DNA from: Novispirillum itersonii subsp. itersonii ATCC 12639
GTDB taxonomy: Bacteria > Pseudomonadota > Alphaproteobacteria > Rhodospirillales > Rhodospirillaceae
Length of the DNA: 64,000 bases
Reading direction: 5' to 3'
Assembly (NCBI RefSeq): GCF_000381985.1
Contig: NZ_KB907338.1
Coordinates: 186,001 to 250,000 of the forward strand
The position numbers were made by a program, and so were the translations under genes. Positions 35,395 through 43,675 of the stretch are shown piece by piece (within the stretch, counting starts at the first letter, position 1; each line of letters starts with the position of its first letter). Under the pieces are notes generated by a model. It did no database searches. It was not told the DNA's origin and saw nothing but the letters and a program-made list of their open reading frames with translations.

Positions 35395-37917
35395 ATGAGC
35401 TTTGCCGATCTCGGACTTAGTCCCGAAACCCTGAAGGCAGTCGCCGAAGTGGGTTACACGACCCCGACCCCGATTCAGGAACAGGCCATTCCCTGGGTCC
35501 TGATGGGCCGTGACGTTATGGGCATTGCCCAGACCGGCACTGGCAAGACCGCCAGTTTCACCCTGCCGATGATTGACATTCTTGCCAACGGGCGGGCCAA
35601 GGCGCGCATGCCGCGGTCGCTGATCATCGCCCCGACGCGGGAACTGGCGAATCAGGCGGCTGAAAACTTCACGCTGTACGGCAAGTATCACAAACTTTCC
35701 ATGGCGCTGCTGATCGGGGGCGAAAGCTTTACCGAGCAGGAAAAGGCGCTGGATCGCGGCGTGGATGTGCTGATCGCCACGCCGGGGCGTCTGCTTGATC
35801 TGTTCGACCGTGGCCGGATTCTGCTGCGGGATGTGAAGGTGCTGGTGATCGACGAGGCCGACCGGATGCTCGACATGGGGTTCATCCCCGATGTGGAGCG
35901 GATCGTGTCGCTGCTGCCGCCGCTGCGGCAGACGCTGTTCTTCTCCGCCACCATGGATGATCAGATCAGCCGTCTGGCCGATGCCTTCCTGACCAATCCG
36001 AAGGAAGTGCGCGTGGCCCGGCAGGCCACCACCGCCGAGACGGTGACCCAGCTGCTGGCGATTGTGGACGAGCTGGATAAGCGCGAAACCCTGCGCCACA
36101 TCCTGCGGATGGAAGATGTGCGCAACGCCTTCATCTTCTGCAACCGCAAGCGCGACGTTGATATTCTTTACCGCTCGCTGCGCAAGCACGGGTTTGATGT
36201 CGCCCAGCTGCACGGCGACATGCCGCAGTCAGAGCGCACCGCCACGCTGGCCAACTTTAAGGCCGGTAACGTCAAGCTGCTGGTCTGCTCTGACGTGGCG
36301 GCCCGTGGCATCGACATTGCCGACGTATCGCATGTGTTTAACTTCGACGTGCCGCATCACGCCGAAGACTATGTTCACCGGATTGGCCGTACCGGCCGCG
36401 CCGGACGCGAAGGCCGTGCCTTCACCATTGCCTCTGCCGATGACGGCAAGGCGGTCGTAGCGATTGAAAAGCTGATCGGTAAAGCGATTCCGCGTCTGAC
36501 GCTGGAAGGGCTGGATCAGGTCGGCTTTGACGAGTCTGGAGAAGGGGGCCGCCGCCGCCGCGGTAAGGACCGCCCTGACCGGAACCGGGCCGATAAGGGC
36601 CGGGCGGACAAAGACACCGGGCAGAAGGACACCGCCCCCAAGGATGCAGGCAAGGACTCCGGTCCGCGCTCCGGCAGCCCGAAGGACGGCAGGGACGGAG
36701 CCCGGATCAGCGCGAAGGACAGCACGGTGACACGCGACGGCAAGGATCGGGATCGGGGCGAGCGGAATGACCGCGGTGATCGGGAGCGGGGAGACCGCGA
36801 CCGCAACGACCGTGACCGGAGCGACCGTGACCGTACTGATCGGGACCGCACTGACCGCGACCGGACCGAGCGGGGCGATCGGTCGGACCGTACTGACCGG
36901 GACCGTACCGACCGGGATCGCAGCGACCGTGACCGCAATGACCGCGACCGGGGCGACCGTCGCAACGACCGCCGCCGCCGCGACAGCCATCCGGCGCTGG
37001 ATGTGCCGGAAATGACCTTCGGGGATGATGTGCTGGCCTTTGGTGGTCAGACCCCGGCGTTCATGCTGGCTCCGCTGACCCTGACTGAAGAACTGGCCCT
37101 GCGCCCGAGGTCAGCGCATCAGCCGCAGCCGGTTGATGACGACGCTGACGACGACCTGCCGGAAGGCCGGACCGATGAAGCTGCCGCTGACAGCGATGCC
37201 GCTCCGTCGCGGTCGAAGCGGAACCGCCGCCGCCGTGGCCGTGGCGGGGACGACGGGCAGGCGGTGGCGGCTGAGGCCGTTGCTGCCGATGCTGTCGCGG
37301 GTGACTCCGCTGTCAGCGACAGTGCTGTCGATCCGGTCGATGCCGCTTCGGACGAGGACGGTGATGAGGATCATGCCGACGAGGGGGGCAAGGATAATAA
37401 GCCGCGCCGTCCGGCCAAAACCTCTGCCCGCATTGCCAAGAAACTGAGCAAGAAGCAGAGCCCGTCTTCGGGGTCTGACGCCCAGGTGTCTGAAGGTGCT
37501 CCGGCTGAAGCTGAGGCGACTGAGCCCGCCGAAGAGGCTGCTGTTGTTCAGGCTGAGGCTGAACAGGCCCCGTCGGTGGTTGCTGCGCCGGAAGAAGCTG
37601 CCGTTGACACCGCTGTCGAAGACAAGCCTGCCAAGAAGCCCGCGAAGCCCCGCGCCAGCCGGGCGAAGGCTGCGAAGGCTGCGAAGGCTGATGCCCCGGC
37701 AGACGCTGCGGCTGAAGATAAGCCTGCGAAGAAGCCTGCCAAGCCCCGGCCCAGCCGTGCCAAGGCCGCGAAGGCCGAGGCCCCGGCAGACGCGGCGGTG
37801 GATGCTGCCGTGACCGAGGGTGACGCGCCGAAGAAGCCCGCCCGCAAGCGGGCCCCGCGCAAGACCGCTGCCCCGGAAGCCCCGGAAGCCGGGTCTGAAG
37901 GATCTTCGGAAGGCTGA
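35395..37917 (+). CDS. DEAD-box RNA helicase, RhlE-like, with long low-complexity tail
   Basis: An 840-residue protein. Residues 1 to about 375 are a standard RhlE core: Q motif PTPIQEQAIP, motif I AQTGTGKT, Ia APTRELA, Ib TPGR, II DEADRMLDMGF, III SAT, V ARGIDI and VI HRIGRTGRAGREG. The roughly 460-residue tail is far longer than in typical RhlE. It has an acidic/basic segment, about 80 residues of RD-rich repeats (about 450-532), and a Lys/Ala/Pro-rich end in which one block (EDKPAKKPAKPR...APADAA) occurs twice. Such tails bind RNA and can promote condensates. A strong promoter precedes the gene and a terminator follows it. Confidence 0.93.
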   Translation: MSFADLGLSPETLKAVAEVGYTTPTPIQEQAIPWVLMGRDVMGIAQTGTGKTASFTLPMIDILANGRAKARMPRSLIIAPTRELANQAAENFTLYGKYHKLSMALLIGGESFTEQEKALDRGVDVLIATPGRLLDLFDRGRILLRDVKVLVIDEADRMLDMGFIPDVERIVSLLPPLRQTLFFSATMDDQISRLADAFLTNPKEVRVARQATTAETVTQLLAIVDELDKRETLRHILRMEDVRNAFIFCNRKRDVDILYRSLRKHGFDVAQLHGDMPQSERTATLANFKAGNVKLLVCSDVAARGIDIADVSHVFNFDVPHHAEDYVHRIGRTGRAGREGRAFTIASADDGKAVVAIEKLIGKAIPRLTLEGLDQVGFDESGEGGRRRRGKDRPDRNRADKGRADKDTGQKDTAPKDAGKDSGPRSGSPKDGRDGARISAKDSTVTRDGKDRDRGERNDRGDRERGDRDRNDRDRSDRDRTDRDRTDRDRTERGDRSDRTDRDRTDRDRSDRDRNDRDRGDRRNDRRRRDSHPALDVPEMTFGDDVLAFGGQTPAFMLAPLTLTEELALRPRSAHQPQPVDDDADDDLPEGRTDEAAADSDAAPSRSKRNRRRRGRGGDDGQAVAAEAVAADAVAGDSAVSDSAVDPVDAASDEDGDEDHADEGGKDNKPRRPAKTSARIAKKLSKKQSPSSGSDAQVSEGAPAEAEATEPAEEAAVVQAEAEQAPSVVAAPEEAAVDTAVEDKPAKKPAKPRASRAKAAKAAKADAPADAAAEDKPAKKPAKPRPSRAKAAKAEAPADAAVDAAVTEGDAPKKPARKRAPRKTAAPEAPEAGSEGSSEG
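36742..36990 (+). repeat. RD-dipeptide repeat tract in helicase tail
   Basis: About 250 bases of short imperfect repeats on the pattern GACCGNGACCG encode alternating Arg-Asp with interspersed Asn, Ser, Thr or Gly. The codons vary, so the peptide composition appears selected and is not simply replication slippage. Confidence 0.85.
37618..37800 (+). repeat. Two-copy Lys/Ala/Pro repeat in helicase tail
   Basis: Blocks at about 37618-37711 and 37714-37800 encode the same peptide pattern, E-D-K-P-A-K-K-P-A-K-P-R to A-P-A-D-A-A, differing by a short A-K-A-D insertion. The DNA differs at several silent positions. Confidence 0.8.
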
Positions 37918-37942
37918 TCCTTCGACATTGATGTGAAAAAAA

Positions 37943-37976
37943 ACGGCGGAGCTGAGAGATCAGATCCGCCGTTTTT
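37943..37976 (+). terminator. Rho-independent terminator of the helicase gene
   Basis: The stem ACGGCGGA/TCCGCCGT (37943-37950, 37965-37972) with an inner CTGA/TCAG stem is followed by TTTTT, 26 bases after the stop. Confidence 0.9.
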
Positions 37977-38061
37977 CTATCCTGCGCCGTTGCGTTGCCC
38001 TCTCCGGTCCTGCGATCAGGCCGGAAGAGCGGGCAGCCTCCGCTGTGTGGACGATCCCGAG

Positions 38062-38088
38062 AACCCCGCCGGGCTGTGGCGGGGTTTT
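38062..38088 (+). terminator. Second stem-loop upstream of the threonate operon
   Basis: AACCCCGCC (38062-38070) pairs perfectly with 38078-38086, followed by TTGCG. It may be a back-up terminator for the helicase transcript or insulate the next operon. No gene was found between the two stem-loops. Confidence 0.6.
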
Positions 38089-38128
38089 GCGTATTCTGCG
38101 CGGCTTTGCGGATTCAATTTGCTCATAG

Positions 38129-38227
38129 TGCGCAATTATGGTTTCATCATGGCCATTGTAGCCAATATTGCGGCGCGTCAGAGCGTATCTGCGGCGCAAT
38201 AATCAAAAAAATTGCGCGATTTGCGCA
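38129..38227. promoter_or_regulatory. GCGCAAT/ATTGCGC operator cluster before the kdgT-like gene
   Basis: The heptamer GCGCAAT or its complement ATTGCGC occurs at 38130-38136, 38194-38200 and 38211-38217, with partial copies at 38167 and 38221. The 38194 and 38211 copies form a perfect inverted repeat around a ten-base A-rich spacer. The region directly precedes the ribosome-binding site of the operon. The DeoR-type regulator at 41634 is the likely binder (inference). Confidence 0.6.
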
Positions 38228-38238
38228 TGGAGGAGACG

Positions 38239-39252
38239 ATGGTGCAGATTCCAATCAAACGGGGCATGGAACGGGTGCCGGGCGGAATGATGGTGGTGCC
38301 GCTGCTGCTGGGGGCGCTGATTGCCACATTCTTTCCGGGGACGCCGAAATTCTTCGGGTCGTTCACCGGGGCGCTGTTCTCGGGATCGCTGACGATTCTG
38401 GCGGTGTTTTACGTCTGCATGGGGGCCAGCATCGACTTTAAGGCGACCCCCTACATCGTCAAAAAGGGCGGCACCCTGTTTGCGGTCAAGGTCGGTGTCG
38501 CCATGCTGCTGGGCGTGGTGTTCGGCAAACTGCTGGGGGAAGGCCCGGTTGCCGCCGGGGCATTTGCCGGGCTGTCGACGCTGGCGATCGTTGCGGCGAT
38601 GAACGACACCAACGGCGGCCTGTATATGGCGCTGATGGGGCAGTATGGCCGTCCGCGCGATGTCGGGGCCTATACCATTATGTCGCTGGAATCCGGGCCG
38701 TTCCTGACCATGGTGACGCTGGGCGTCGCCGGTCTGTCGGCGTTTCCGTGGCAGACGCTGGTCGGGGCAATCCTGCCGCTGATGATCGGGATGATTCTTG
38801 GCAACCTTGACCGTGAGATGCGGGCTTTTCTGTCCAAGGCGATTCCGGTGCTGATCCCGTTCTTTGCCTTTGCTCTCGGGGCCGGTCTTGATCTGTCGAA
38901 GGTCTGGCATGCCGGGCTGCTGGGCCTGCTGATGGGCGTCGGTGTGGTGGTTGTCACCGGGATTCCGCTGTTCTTCGCTGACCGCCTGACCGGCGGCACC
39001 GGTGTTGCCGGTGTGGCTGCCGCCTCGACGGCGGGCAATGCGGCGGCGGTTCCGGCGATTGTCGCCTCGGCCAATCCGGCGTATGCCGATGCGGCCCCGG
39101 CGGCGACCGTTCTGGTGGCGGCCTGCGTCGTGGTCACGGCGGTTGCCGTGCCGGTGCTGACCGCGTGGACGGCCAAGACCTTTGGCCGTCCGGCCGGGGA
39201 TGGCAGCGAGGACGAAGATGCCCCGGTGGCCTCTTCCGCGAAAGGGCACTGA
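38239..39252 (+). CDS. 2-keto-3-deoxygluconate permease-like transporter
   Basis: A 337-residue carrier with about ten helices matching Kdg[35 protein letters not shown] at the start, then [29 protein letters not shown] and [16 protein letters not shown] 38239 follows GGAGGAG. It is first in an operon with a four-carbon acid-sugar kinase and a PdxA2-like dehydrogenase, so here it probably imports D-threonate, D-erythronate or a similar aldonate; that substrate is inferred from context. Confidence 0.88.
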   Translation: MVQIPIKRGMERVPGGMMVVPLLLGALIATFFPGTPKFFGSFTGALFSGSLTILAVFYVCMGASIDFKATPYIVKKGGTLFAVKVGVAMLLGVVFGKLLGEGPVAAGAFAGLSTLAIVAAMNDTNGGLYMALMGQYGRPRDVGAYTIMSLESGPFLTMVTLGVAGLSAFPWQTLVGAILPLMIGMILGNLDREMRAFLSKAIPVLIPFFAFALGAGLDLSKVWHAGLLGLLMGVGVVVVTGIPLFFADRLTGGTGVAGVAAASTAGNAAAVPAIVASANPAYADAAPAATVLVAACVVVTAVAVPVLTAWTAKTFGRPAGDGSEDEDAPVASSAKGH

Positions 39253-39254
39253 CG

Positions 39255-40502
39255 ATGGCAACCCGCTGGCTTGTGCTGGCTGACGATCTGACCGGGGCGG
39301 CTGACTGCGCGATTGCCTTCGCGCAGCAGGGGGCCGGGGCGGTAGTCAGCTGGGGTCTGGAAGGGGCTGGCAGCGGGCCGGTGGTGTCTTATGATGCTGA
39401 CAGCCGGGGCCTGAGCGCCCCGGCTGCGGCAGACCGGCACCGGCAGGCCCTGCTGCGGCTGCTGGGGCCGGACCGGATTTTGCTGAAGAAAATCGATTCG
39501 ACCCTGCGCGGTCAGCCTGCGGCGGAAACCGCCGCGACGCTGGATGTTCTGTCCCGGCAACAGGGGCGGGCGTTCGGCATTCTGGCCCCGGCCTTTCCGG
39601 CCACCGGGCGCACCACCTCCGGCGGGCACGTGATGGTCAACGGTCGCCCGCTGGAGGAGGCGGAGGTCTGGCAGCGTGACCACAGCTATGCCAGCGCTGA
39701 TCTGGTGGCGGTGATGGCGGAGGCCGGTGTGGCCGCCGCTCTGCTGCCCCTGTCGGTGATCCGGGGCAGCGAGGCAGGGCTGCGGGCGGCGCTGGCCGGT
39801 CTGATGGCGGGCCCGGCATCGGTTGCGGTCTGCGATGCCGGGACGGAAGAGGATCTGCGCCGGATTGCCCGCGCCAGTCTGCCTGCGGCCCCGGGGACCT
39901 TCTTCATCGGCAGTGCCGGTCTGGCCCATGCGCTGGCGGCAGAGGCCGGAGATCCGGCGCAGGCTGATCCGGTGCCGTCCCTGACATCCCCGGACGGTAC
40001 GCTGATGGTGGTCGGGTCGCTGGCGGCGGCCTCCCGCACCGGCGTGCGCCGTCTGATCGCGGCGGGGGCGATGCATTTTGTGCCGGTGGAGCCGGAGCAT
40101 CTGCTGGCCGGGCCGGAGCAGGACGCCGCCCTGTGCCAGACGGTGCGGGGGCTGCTGGAAGCCGGACAGGATGTTCTGGTGGAAATCCAGATGCACGGCA
40201 CCCCTGATCTGTCGCTGGGGCCGCAGCTTGCCCGGCGACTGGCCGAGGCGCTGACCCCGGCGTTGCCCGCGATCGGTGCGCTGGCGGCCACCGGGGGCGA
40301 AACTGCCGCCGCCCTGCTGGCAGCCTTCGGGGTGCGGGGTATCCGTCTGCTGGAAGAGCTGGAGCCCGGTGTGGCCCTGGGCCTGACGCTGGGCAGTGTG
40401 TCACTGCCGCTGGTGACTAAGGCCGGGGCCTTCGGGGATGAAGACTGTCTGGGGCGGATTGCCACCCGCCTGCGTGACCTGCGTTTAAAAGGAAATCTGT
40501 GA
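39255..40502 (+). CDS. dtnK: Four-carbon acid sugar kinase (threonate/erythronate kinase type)
   Basis: A 415-residue member of the DUF1537 (OtnK/DtnK) kinases. The N-terminal signature LADDLTGAADCAIAFA, then KKIDSTLRG, APAFPATGRTTSGGH, FIGSAGLAHALA, and C-terminal ATGGETAAALLAAFGV with TKAGAFGDEDCL, fit well. ATG 39255 starts two bases after the permease stop. It phosphorylates a four-carbon aldonate at C4. Pairing with a PdxA2-like enzyme points to D-threonate (DtnK) rather than a ketoacid route; the symbol rests on that context. Confidence 0.85.
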   Translation: MATRWLVLADDLTGAADCAIAFAQQGAGAVVSWGLEGAGSGPVVSYDADSRGLSAPAAADRHRQALLRLLGPDRILLKKIDSTLRGQPAAETAATLDVLSRQQGRAFGILAPAFPATGRTTSGGHVMVNGRPLEEAEVWQRDHSYASADLVAVMAEAGVAAALLPLSVIRGSEAGLRAALAGLMAGPASVAVCDAGTEEDLRRIARASLPAAPGTFFIGSAGLAHALAAEAGDPAQADPVPSLTSPDGTLMVVGSLAAASRTGVRRLIAAGAMHFVPVEPEHLLAGPEQDAALCQTVRGLLEAGQDVLVEIQMHGTPDLSLGPQLARRLAEALTPALPAIGALAATGGETAAALLAAFGVRGIRLLEELEPGVALGLTLGSVSLPLVTKAGAFGDEDCLGRIATRLRDLRLKGNL

Positions 40503-41519
40503 ATGAGTGCCGTCACCCGTTCTGCCGCCCCGGCCCTGCCGACCATCGCCATCACCATGGGCGACCCTGCCGGGATCGGGCCGGAAATTATCATGAAGGC
40601 GCTGGCCCGCCCCGATGTGCATGCCCTGTGTAACCCGCTGGTGGTCGGTGATGCCGCCCGCCTGCGCCGGGCGGCGGCGATCACCGGCGTCACTCTGCCG
40701 GTGGTGGCCCTGAGCGACGCGTCGGAAGCCCGTTTTCCGCAGCAGGCGGTGCAGTGCCTTGATCTGAAGGTGACGCCGGTCGATCTGCCGTTCGGGCAGG
40801 TCTCCGCCGCCGGGGGCGAGACCGCTTACCGCTGTGTGGAGAAAGCGGCGCAGCTGGTGCAGTCCGGGGTGGTGCAGGCAATCTGTACCGCGCCGCTGAA
40901 CAAGGAAGCGCTGCATGCCGCCGGTCATAAGTTTCCCGGCCATACCGAGCTGCTGGCCCATCTGACCGGCACCCCTGAGGTGTCGATGATGCTGACCTCG
41001 CCAAAGCTGCGGGTGATTCACGTCACCACCCATATCGGCCTGCTGGATGCGATTGAGAAGATCGAGCCGGGTCTGGTGGAGCGGGTGATCACCCGGGGCC
41101 ATGACGTGCTGGTCAAGGCCGGGATCACCACCCCGAAGATCGGTGTCTGCGCCATCAATCCCCATGCCGGGGAAAACGGCCTGTTCGGGCGCGGCGAAGA
41201 AGCGGTGAAAATCACCCCGGCGGTGGAGGCCTGTCAGGCCAAAGGCTGGGACGTGCGGGGGCCGCTGCCCGCCGACACCCTGTTCTTTCTGGCCGGGCGG
41301 GGGGACTATGATCTGGTGGTGGCGATGTACCACGATCAGGGGCATGGCCCGATCAAGGTGCTGGGGCTTGAGGCCGGGGTTAACGTTACTGTCGGCCTGC
41401 CGGTGATCCGCACGTCGGTTGACCACGGCACCGCCTTTGACATTGCCGGAACCGGTGTGGCGGATGAACGCAGCCTGATCGAGGCCCTGCGGCAGGCGGT
41501 GGATCTGGCCCCGCGCTGA
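40503..41519 (+). CDS. pdxA2: PdxA2-type 4-phospho-D-threonate dehydrogenase
   Basis: A 338-residue PdxA-family oxidative decarboxylase: ITMGDPAGIGPEIIMKAL, TAPLNKEALHAAGHKFPGHTELLAHLTG, THIGLLDAIEKI, GVCAINPHAGENGLFGRGEE, YHDQGHGPIKVLG and TSVDHGTAFDIAGTGVADERSLIEAL. Metal-binding histidines lie in these segments. It begins right after the kinase stop. In this context it should convert 4-phospho-D-threonate (or erythronate) to dihydroxyacetone phosphate and CO2, and not to serve pyridoxine synthesis, although true PdxA cannot be ruled out by sequence alone. Confidence 0.88.
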   Translation: MSAVTRSAAPALPTIAITMGDPAGIGPEIIMKALARPDVHALCNPLVVGDAARLRRAAAITGVTLPVVALSDASEARFPQQAVQCLDLKVTPVDLPFGQVSAAGGETAYRCVEKAAQLVQSGVVQAICTAPLNKEALHAAGHKFPGHTELLAHLTGTPEVSMMLTSPKLRVIHVTTHIGLLDAIEKIEPGLVERVITRGHDVLVKAGITTPKIGVCAINPHAGENGLFGRGEEAVKITPAVEACQAKGWDVRGPLPADTLFFLAGRGDYDLVVAMYHDQGHGPIKVLGLEAGVNVTVGLPVIRTSVDHGTAFDIAGTGVADERSLIEALRQAVDLAPR

Positions 41520-41540
41520 TCCCTGCCCGCAGCCTGCCTG

Positions 41541-41587
41541 ACGATGCCGGACCGGCGGGGGGCCGCCAGTCCGGCATCGTGCTTTTG
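41541..41587 (+). terminator. Terminator after the threonate operon
   Basis: A perfect 12-bp stem (ACGATGCCGGAC at 41541-41552 with 41569-41580) is followed by GCTTTTG, with a further T-run a few bases on. Confidence 0.75.
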
Positions 41588-41633
41588 AGTCCCTTTTTCT
41601 GCCGGGATCGTTTACGAACGGGGCAGGATCACC

Positions 41634-42407
41634 ATGACGGGTATGGGCGGCATGCGCAGCAGGCAGCGGCGGGCACTTCTTCTGGCGGCACTGGAAAGCG
41701 GCGAGGCTGACGTCGCCGGGCTGGCCCTGCGCTTTGGGGTGTCGCCGTCCACCGTGCGGCGGGATCTGCAACGCCTGTCAGAGGAAAATGCCGTCCGCCG
41801 GACCTATGGCGGGGCGATTCTGGCGGCCCCGGCAGCGGAAACCACCCTGACGGAACGGCAGAGCGAACAGGGAGCGCAGAAGCGGGCCATCGCCGCCGCC
41901 GCCCTGACGGCGGTGGAAGACGGCGAAACCCTGATTCTGGATGCCGGATCAACCGTGCTGGCGCTGGGCCTGCTGCTGAAGGGCCGCCGTCTGCGGGTGA
42001 TCACCAACAATCTGGCCCTGCTGCCGGTTCTGGCGGCGGAGCCGGGGATTGAGGTGATTGTGCTGGGCGGGGCGCTGCGCGGCACCAGCATGGGCACGGT
42101 CGGCCCGCTGGCAATGGATGCCCTGCGGCGGATCACCGCCGACCGGGTGTTTATGAGTGCCGATGGCGTGGTGGCCGGGCGCGGGCTGTGCGAAGCCAGT
42201 CTGGATCAGGTCGCCCTGAAAAGTCTGATGATGCAGCAGGCGCGGGATGTGGTGGTGCTGGCGGATTCCACCAAGCTCGGGCGGTCGGAACAGTCGGCAT
42301 GGGCCCCGCTGCCTGCGGCGTGGCATCTGGTGACCGATGCCCCCCTGACCGACCCACGGGTGGCGGAACTGGCCGCCGCCGGGGCGACCGTGACGGTCGC
42401 CCCCTGA
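41634..42407 (+). CDS. DeoR-family transcriptional regulator
   Basis: A 257-residue protein with the DeoR HTH (RRALLLAALESGEADVAGLALRFGVSPSTVRRDLQRL) and sensor domain (ILDAGSTVLALGLLL, ITNNLALL, VIVLGGALRGTSMGTVGPLA, FMSADGV, VLADSTKLGRS). It lies immediately downstream of the threonate operon and is probably its regulator, sensing a phosphorylated intermediate. It is separated from the operon by a terminator and so has its own promoter. GGGCAGG precedes the start. Confidence 0.92.
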   Translation: MTGMGGMRSRQRRALLLAALESGEADVAGLALRFGVSPSTVRRDLQRLSEENAVRRTYGGAILAAPAAETTLTERQSEQGAQKRAIAAAALTAVEDGETLILDAGSTVLALGLLLKGRRLRVITNNLALLPVLAAEPGIEVIVLGGALRGTSMGTVGPLAMDALRRITADRVFMSADGVVAGRGLCEASLDQVALKSLMMQQARDVVVLADSTKLGRSEQSAWAPLPAAWHLVTDAPLTDPRVAELAAAGATVTVAP

Positions 42408-42429
42408 TCTCCGGCGGGGACTGAAGGGG

Positions 42430-42993
42430 TTACAGTCTTGCCAGCCGGGCGCGGATGCGGTCCAGCTCCCGCACGAAGCAGGCCGGATCGTTCAGGGACC
42501 GGGCCAGCACCAGACCGCCCTGTATCCGCGACAGAATTTCCTCTGACAGGGCCGCGGCCTGATCGTCGGGCAGGGGCAGGCGGACCAGTGCGGCGGTCAG
42601 GGCATCGTGCCAGCGTCGGAAGTAGCCACTGATGGCGGTGGCAAAGCGGTCACGGGTATCAGACAGGGCAAAGGCCCCCAGCAGGCAGACCCGCCCGCCG
42701 GACCAGAAGTACCCCTGACAGGCATCCAGCATCGCCCGCACGGCGGGCACCGCCGGGGTTTCCGGGGTGCGCAGCGGGGCGAAAACCTCGGTCTCGAACC
42801 AGTCGTCGATCATCGCCAGCACCTTGACGGCCATTTCATCCTTCCCGCCGGGGAAGGCATTGTACAGGCTGCCTTTTCCCAGACCGGTCGCGGCGGAAAT
42901 CCGCGCCATGCTGGCCCCTTCAAAGCCATGTTCGCGGAACACGGCAGCAAGCTGCATCAGCAGGGCGGCGGGGTTGTGGGCGCGGGGGGGCAT
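42430..42993 (-). CDS. TetR-family transcriptional regulator
   Basis: A 187-residue protein with an N-terminal TetR HTH (ALLMQLAAVFREHGFEGASMARISAATGLGKGSLYNAFPGGKDEMAVKVL) and an all-helical ligand domain with a TetR_C-like cysteine region (MLDACQGYFWSGGRVCLLGAFALSD). Its start overlaps the stop of the HPP gene by one base (TGATG), so the two are translationally coupled. A perfect palindrome before the HPP gene is the likely operator. Confidence 0.92.
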   Translation of the reverse strand: MPPRAHNPAALLMQLAAVFREHGFEGASMARISAATGLGKGSLYNAFPGGKDEMAVKVLAMIDDWFETEVFAPLRTPETPAVPAVRAMLDACQGYFWSGGRVCLLGAFALSDTRDRFATAISGYFRRWHDALTAALVRLPLPDDQAAALSEEILSRIQGGLVLARSLNDPACFVRELDRIRARLARL

Positions 42994-43493
42994 CAGTCTC
43001 TCAGCGGATAAACGGTGACCGGCGGCAGGCGGTGAAACAGCATGGCCACCGCCACCAGCGTCACGCTGCCGAGCAGGGTGGGGAACAGCAGGAAGCTCAG
43101 GCCCGGGGCGGTGGCCATCACCACCAGCGGGGTTGCCCCGGCAGGGGGATGGGTGATCCGCAGGGCGGCCATGGCGGCAATCGACAGACCGGCGGCGATG
43201 GCGATGCTCCACCATGTCACCGGCAGAACCGCCATGATCGCGAAGGCGATCAGGGCTGCCACCATGTGACCGCCGACAACGTTGGCCGGCTGTGACAGCG
43301 GGCTGTTGGGGGCGCTGAACAGCAGAACGCAGGTCGCCCCGAACGGGGCCATCAGCCACGGGTTTCCGGTGGTATGGCTAAGGGCCGAGATGATCAGAAT
43401 GGCGATGGCACCGCCCAGCCCGGCTTTCAGCACAGCATGGGGCTTCTGGCGCGGCTGGTGTCGGCGCAGCACAAAACGGACGTGGTGACGCAT
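42993..43493 (-). CDS. HPP-family membrane protein
   Basis: A 166-residue protein with four predicted membrane helices and the HPP signature HPPAGATPLVVM. The opening APFGATCVLLFSAPNSPLSQPANVVGGHMVAALI is diagnostic of the family. Some members carry nitrite across membranes; a function here is not established. It is first in a two-gene operon with the TetR regulator. Confidence 0.92.
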   Translation of the reverse strand: MRHHVRFVLRRHQPRQKPHAVLKAGLGGAIAILIISALSHTTGNPWLMAPFGATCVLLFSAPNSPLSQPANVVGGHMVAALIAFAIMAVLPVTWWSIAIAAGLSIAAMAALRITHPPAGATPLVVMATAPGLSFLLFPTLLGSVTLVAVAMLFHRLPPVTVYPLRD

Positions 43494-43531
43494 GGGATGG
43501 GGGCTTTCCGGGGCGGGGGGATGTTCAGATC

Positions 43532-43549
43532 TTGTACCGATTGGTACAA
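43532..43549. promoter_or_regulatory. TetR operator upstream of the HPP-tetR operon
   Basis: TTGTACC (43532-43538) and GGTACAA (43543-43549) form a perfect 7-4-7 palindrome around GATT, 39 bases upstream of the HPP start. It is a typical length for a TetR operator. Confidence 0.75.
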
Positions 43550-43649
43550 CGATGACTGCGTACCGTCAAGCGGCAAGCTCTGCGATTTTTGCGCTCCCCC
43601 GTGCGCTGTCTGCATGGGTGCGGCGCTTGCTGCCCGGTATAAAAGGGCG

Positions 43650-43675
43650 CATATCATAAGGGACCTTATTATATG
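43650..43675. promoter_or_regulatory. MarR operator overlapping the marR start codon
   Basis: A 26-bp nearly perfect palindrome has outer arms CATAT/ATATG and inner arms ATAAGG/CCTTAT around GA, with one mismatched pair. Its right arm includes the ATG at 43673, and its middle includes the probable ribosome-binding site AAGGGA. Confidence 0.8.

Noticed and set aside
36742-36990. Regular short repeats resembling a CRISPR or satellite array
   Set aside because: The repeat is in frame, encodes an Arg-Asp tract in the helicase tail, and has no spacers of constant length.
37933-38202. 89-codon ORF between helicase and kdgT-like gene
   Set aside because: It spans two terminators and the operator cluster and has no plausible ribosome-binding site or family.
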